This document shows, piece by piece, positions 60,302-64,000 of a stretch of DNA of 64,000 nucleotides. This DNA is from Variovorax sp. N23. GTDB lineage: Bacteria; Pseudomonadota; Gammaproteobacteria; Burkholderiales; Burkholderiaceae_C. The stretch's first letter is position 1. Each line of letters starts with the position of its first letter. Position numbers and translations under genes: made by a program. The notes below the pieces were generated by a model, which made no database searches, had not been told where the DNA came from, and worked only from the letters and a program-made list of their open reading frames with translations. Location: assembly GCF_025486315.1 (NCBI RefSeq), contig NZ_JAOOPY010000013.1:103835-167834 (forward strand), in the 5' to 3' direction.

Positions 60302-61957
60302 TCAGAGCGCGTCAAGGTCTGTGCACAAATGAACGCTTCCCACCGAGAACAGCGCCTTTCCACAACCCGCTGCATCGCCGATCACGGGGTAGATGCCGGC
60401 TTCGAGCAGCCGCTGCATCCAGACCATGGCCGCACGGTCCTGTTCAAGTGGGTTGAGCGGCACGATTCGCACTGGCGTGCCCTCGGCCGCCACTTGAATC
60501 AGCACCTGCGTGATAGCTTGGTTGGTCGTGTGCAGCAGACGCAGGGAGGACACCATCGCCACACTGCTAACCGCAAGGCCGGTCAGCATCAGCAGCCAGC
60601 CTGCGATTGCCACTGGTGGTGACCCGGTGCGGGCATGCGGCACCTCGAGCGCAGGCCACACCAGTGGCAATACCGTCGCCAACCAGAACGGCGAGACCAG
60701 CCGAGCCCACCACGATGTGGGGAACAAAGCGGTGCCCAGCAGGAGGGCGCCAACCCAGAAAGGACCCAGCCAGCAGCGTTCTGCCCGCCAGGTCCAGGGG
60801 CTTCGGCAGACAAACGCGATGGCAACCAGCAGCGCTCCCAGCACCTGAAGACCGAACCCGGGGCCGAACCCGCCCACGCGAATGTCCATTAGCATCACGA
60901 ATTCCGGCGCTGAAAACTGCCAGGGCCATTTGAGCTGGGCGAGTTCTGCCCCCACTGGGTTGCCGCTCGCACCCCACAGCAGATACGCCAGGCGGGTGCC
61001 GGGCCCAGCGTCGAACAGGTTTGCCGGTGCCAACACCACACTGGTGCTGGCACCCAACACCTGGCCGGTTTCCAAGGGCACCGTCACATAGGGCCTCCAT
61101 CCCACCAGCACCACGGCCACCACCGTGGTGAGCAATATTGCTGCTGTCAGGCGCACGGGCAGAGCGCGACCCGTCAAAGCCTGCTGCACCAGCACAGCAA
61201 GTCCTACGACCCCGCCCCAGTACAGGCCCGTAATTTTGGTGTTGACCAGCAGCAAAATGGCGGCCAGCAGCGCTGCCAGACCCACTCGGCGGTAAGGGGT
61301 GGTCAGCAGGATGGCGCCCGACACCGCGATGACCGAAAGTGAATACACCACACCGTCGAGCTCGAACGACGTGAGCTGCAGCAACATCACTGGGTTGGCC
61401 TGCACCACCACGGCCGCCAGCGTGACAGCTAGTGTCCAACCGCCGCGCAGCGTGCGCAGCGCCACGGCCGCCAGGGGCATGCTGGCAAAGAACAGCATCC
61501 AGCCCGGCGCCTTGCCAGCTTCAAGGCCCGGAACCAGATGGATGAAAAAGCTCTGGAGTGTCCACAGACCATTAGGGTACACGGCAGAGAAATACATGCC
61601 GCTACTGGTGGTAAACGGGTTCAGTCCGCTGGAGATCTCCAGCGCGCTGTACAAGTGGATGGCCTGGCCGTCATAGGAAATGTCGCGCCAGAGTGACGCC
61701 ATGCCCACGGCGAGCAGGCTGGCCAGCACCGCGCTTCCCAGCACCGCCAGCAGCGCCCCGGGGGAATGCCCCAGGCTCCAGCGTAAGAGTGAGGCAGCAG
61801 CTAGGGCGGCCACCACGGCGGCGCCCAATGGTGCATCTAGCCCGACCATGCGCAACACCGCCATTGCCACCAGGTGCATCGCGCACCAAGCGACCAGGCC
61901 TATGCCAAGACCCAGAAAAAAACGTTCCAGTATTGTTGTCCGTGAGGTCTCTGTCAT
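60302..61957 (-). CDS. Polytopic membrane protein, GT-C glycosyltransferase-like
   Basis: This 551-residue protein has about eleven membrane segments in the first 440 residues, with a first periplasmic loop (LWRDISYDGQAIHLYSALEISSGLNPF) containing acidic residues of the GT-C type. A short soluble C-terminus is TPVRIVPLNPLEQDRAAMVWMQ. ATG 61957 begins the first helix; the longer frame to 62380 runs opposite an IS1182 fragment and is not protein-like. GT-C enzymes use polyprenyl-phosphate sugars, so it could use the donor made by the UbiA-DprE1-DprE2 trio; this is inference. Specificity cannot be read from sequence. Confidence 0.7.
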   Translation of the reverse strand: MTETSRTTILERFFLGLGIGLVAWCAMHLVAMAVLRMVGLDAPLGAAVVAALAAASLLRWSLGHSPGALLAVLGSAVLASLLAVGMASLWRDISYDGQAIHLYSALEISSGLNPFTTSSGMYFSAVYPNGLWTLQSFFIHLVPGLEAGKAPGWMLFFASMPLAAVALRTLRGGWTLAVTLAAVVVQANPVMLLQLTSFELDGVVYSLSVIAVSGAILLTTPYRRVGLAALLAAILLLVNTKITGLYWGGVVGLAVLVQQALTGRALPVRLTAAILLTTVVAVVLVGWRPYVTVPLETGQVLGASTSVVLAPANLFDAGPGTRLAYLLWGASGNPVGAELAQLKWPWQFSAPEFVMLMDIRVGGFGPGFGLQVLGALLVAIAFVCRSPWTWRAERCWLGPFWVGALLLGTALFPTSWWARLVSPFWLATVLPLVWPALEVPHARTGSPPVAIAGWLLMLTGLAVSSVAMVSSLRLLHTTNQAITQVLIQVAAEGTPVRIVPLNPLEQDRAAMVWMQRLLEAGIYPVIGDAAGCGKALFSVGSVHLCTDLDAL

Positions 61958-62141
61958 TCGCAACTTTCGCTGGCTCGCAAAGCGCGTGCCTGTGGATTTC
62001 TGGTCTTCAGTGGTATGTGATTTTGCGCGGGCTTGGCGAGGGAATGCGGCAAGGGGGCACGCGCAGTCTGGCTTCGGCAGGCAGCCCGTGTACACGGCAC
62101 AGATAGCGCCTGATGGCCGCGAACTACCTTCCCTACCCGAC

Positions 62142-62413
62142 TCGAACAACGCCAACGCGATGCCGACCTCGAACGCGGGCGCAGCGATGACGACGACCAG
62201 AAGCCGCGCGGCAAGGACGGCAAGCCCAAGCCGGGAGGACGCTACAAGCGCCCCTTCGGCATCCCGGCGGACAAGACGCAAGGCAACTTCACCGACCCGG
62301 ACAGCCGCATCATGCAACGCGCCGGCGGCGGGTTCGACCCTGCCTACAACGCTCAGACGGCCGTCGACGACACGGCGCACATCATCGTGGCTGACGGGTT
62401 GGTGAACCCATGA
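62142..62413 (+). mobile_element. IS1182-family transposase fragment
   Basis: The frame reads LEQRQRDADLERGRSDDDDQ, KDGKPKPGGRYKRPFGIPADKTQGNFTDPDSRIM, GGGFDPAYNAQTAVDDTAHIIVA and stops at 62413. This is the central region of IS1182-type transposases, upstream of the catalytic Asp cluster. Both ends are lost. Confidence 0.7.
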
Positions 62414-62765
62414 GCCTGTTCAAGAGCTTCTTTACTCGCCGCTGGTCAGGGACGCGCGGAATCCAACGCGCAAGAGTGGGCCATCAAGCTCAATGACAGC
62501 TGATGGAACCTTGCCAAACAAAAAAATTGACGGAGACTTGGGGTGCTCAGAGCAATCCTCCACCCTTGGAGGATTGCTCTGCTTCACCGGCGGAAAGCGG
62601 ATCTCGCTACGTGCGCTCTTTATCAGTAGAAGAGGATCCTGCGTACCGAATGATCAGGCAGCCACATCGATGGGAAGGCGATCAAAGGTCGTGAGTTGAG
62701 CGCCTCGTGAGACAACAAATCGACCTACCCGCAAAGGGCAAGTGGATTTGTCGCTCAACGCTTCA
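62414..62765. other. Stretch with a perfect hairpin, no gene recognised
   Basis: These 352 bases lie between the IS1182 fragment and the truncated hypothetical gene. They contain the hairpin at 62548-62581 and several short frames without domain character. Base composition is lower in GC than the glycan locus. Confidence 0.4.
62548..62581. repeat. Perfect 15-bp inverted repeat with 4-base loop
   Basis: CAGAGCAATCCTCCA and TGGAGGATTGCTCTG are separated by CCCT. The stem is perfect, but no T-run follows on either strand. It could be a leftover of two abutting element ends, a small mobile hairpin or a termination structure. Confidence 0.7.
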
Positions 62766-63500
62766 TCAAGGCTGTAGAGAAACACCAATAGTCACGTAGT
62801 CAGTTTCGCCATTCAAAGCAGGCGTGGTAGACCCCTGCTTGGTGCTGACAAGGAGATAGGCATATGTGGTCACCCCCGCGGCGGTGTACTTGTAGACCTT
62901 GCCTCGAATCACCGAACCATTCTTTGCGTCGACTAGACCATTGCTGGTTAGCGCTTGAGCAAAGTTGGTATCGGGCTCATCACTCTTTCCCGATGCCGTC
63001 TCAGTGAAGATGAATGCGCCGTCGGCACGGACCTCCGAGGTTCCATAGGAAGCACAATCTTCGTATTCAGTGAAAACCCTTCCGTAGAGTTCACTCGGAT
63101 CCGCAACCTCCTGCAGTTCGGACGACACATAGACGTACTGGCTCGCCATTTTGGGGTTGAAACCGCCAGCGTTTGCCGTGCACAGTTGACCAATTCGATT
63201 GCCAAGAACGCTCCGGACGCCGTTGAACGGATTGTCCGAGGCGAGTGCAATGAGATTGCCGTCCGCGTCGACTGTGCCTTTTGCCGTGAGATTCCCGCGA
63301 TTTGGATCAGGAATCGCGAGGCTGAATGAGTCATCGAGATTCTTGGAACTACCCATCACAAAGCCGGTGAGATTCGGCGTCGTGTAAGCGGTCATCTTGT
63401 ATGCCTCTTTCGTCAAGGCCGTCCCGGACGAGGTCGCCCTCCCCGCATCCGATTGAGTGACGCCAGCCGTCGTCAGCGCGAGACCATATGGGCCAGCTAA
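62766..63500 (-). pseudogene. C-terminal part of a hypothetical protein (5' end lost)
   Basis: The minus-strand frame GPYGLALTTAGVTQSDAGRATSSG, then EAYKMTAYTTPNLTGFVMGSS to YVTIGVSLQP has normal protein composition. There are Thr/Ser/Gly-rich stretches and a likely disulphide pair (CTANAG, YEDCASYG). No family was recognised. An internal ATG (63392) could serve as a start, but the open frame extends upstream into sequence that, in another frame, encodes a different protein (63498-63939). So the true N-terminus appears to have been replaced. The style suggests an exported or surface protein. Confidence 0.4.
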
Positions 63501-63939
63501 GTTTCTCGGACTGCCGGGCGCGTTCGACGAAGTATTCCAGCGCGTCCAGAGGAGGAAAACGAGTGAACTCCCACGCCACATATTCAGAGGCGAGGCTGTT
63601 GACATCAGTGCGACCAAGCTCATCCTCCTCGTCGGAGAGCTGCTCCCATGCATCGCAGACCGGCCCCAGGGTCGTCGCGGCCTCGTTGCCGCAACAGCGC
63701 GCAGCGGCAAATAGATAAGCTCGCAGGTTCTCAAGACGCTGCGCATCAGTTGTCCAACATTGCCTGATGGCGCCAGCAAGCTTCGCGTGACCAAGATAGC
63801 CCGCAAGCCTCAACAATCCAGAGCGAGTGCGACGGTCGAGGGAATCGACCTTCAAAAATCCGTCTACCGCGGCAAGAAGCGCTTCGCCGTACGTCCGCTG
63901 GACGTCGGCAACCAATTCGTCCTTGAATCGCCCCGGCAT
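63498..63939 (-). pseudogene. Fragment of a large helical-repeat (possibly NTPase-associated) protein
   Basis: The frame from ATG 63939 reads FKDELVADVQRTYGEALLAAVDGFLKV, then LLRLAGYLGHAKLAGAIRQCW, LRAYLFAAARCCG, PVCDAWEQLSDEEDELGRTDVNSLASEYVAWEF and YFVERARQSEKLSWPI. These alternating helices resemble HEAT-like sensor regions of large P-loop NTPases. No Walker motif is visible. A TAA stands in frame just upstream of the ATG, and the family-like sequence stops at LSWPI. It is probably an internal fragment. Confidence 0.4.
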
Positions 63940-64000
63940 TCGCGGAGGCTGTTTGGTTTAAGTCAGGCCGTCACCGAGATGGCCTGACTGGCGAGTTGCC

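Overview
This is a high-GC chromosome segment from a betaproteobacterium. It is most likely a Burkholderiales member of the Comamonadaceae type. The grounds are gene content and codon use: two Bug-family (TctC) periplasmic receptors, several LysR-regulated catabolic operons, a branched-chain-type ABC importer and a complex polysaccharide locus. The genus cannot be fixed from the sequence alone. Region 1 (1-22.5 kb) is catabolic. A TetR regulator is divergent from a five-gene Liv-type ABC importer and sits upstream of a VOC protein and a partial FAD monooxygenase. Three TTATC-N4-GATAA sites lie exactly in the two control regions. Next come a Bug receptor with a CocE/NonD hydrolase under a divergent LysR, then a tightly overlapped DsbA-like / FAD monooxygenase / DsbA-like operon under another LysR. 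After these come a second Bug receptor, and a molybdenum hydroxylase (tri-haem cytochrome c, 2Fe-2S subunit, Mo subunit) followed by an Old Yellow Enzyme homologue, a truncated LysR gene and a chemoreceptor. The set fits hydroxylation and ring cleavage of an N-heterocyclic or aromatic acid, but the substrate is not determined by the sequence. Region 2 (22.5-36.6 kb) is a graveyard of mobile DNA. It holds an IS21-derived mini-element with about 75-bp imperfect ends, an intact MdlAB-like ABC exporter pair, a broken integrase near a tRNA-3'-end-like sequence, an IS5-family remnant and a lower-GC membrane-protein gene. Beyond these lie Tn3, IS66, IS630 and IS110 remnants. Inside an interrupted IS66 tnpC sits a 4.4-kb unit. 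It is bounded by an IS630 left end and a second, displaced IS630 right end, has TA on both sides, and carries a complete 1213-residue autotransporter. Region 3 (36.6-62 kb) is a surface-glycan or glycoprotein locus. It begins with a UbiA-HAD / FAD oxidase / SDR trio resembling the decaprenylphosphoryl-arabinose pathway (DprE1/DprE2). A decayed second DprE1/DprE2 pair lies nearby on the opposite strand. There follow a duplicated methyltransferase block (1,640 bp apparently identical, flanked by a clearly diverged part), an acyl carrier protein, a WcbI-like enzyme and three further methyltransferases. The locus also has a 1742-residue TPR + SPINDLY/OGT + GT2 + GT4 fusion, a GT4-methyltransferase fusion, a FecR-domain protein, a TPR outer-membrane-barrel protein and a GT-C-like membrane protein. 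Region 4 (62-64 kb) holds an IS1182 fragment, a perfect 15-bp hairpin and two truncated hypothetical coding segments. No rRNA, complete tRNA or CRISPR array was seen.
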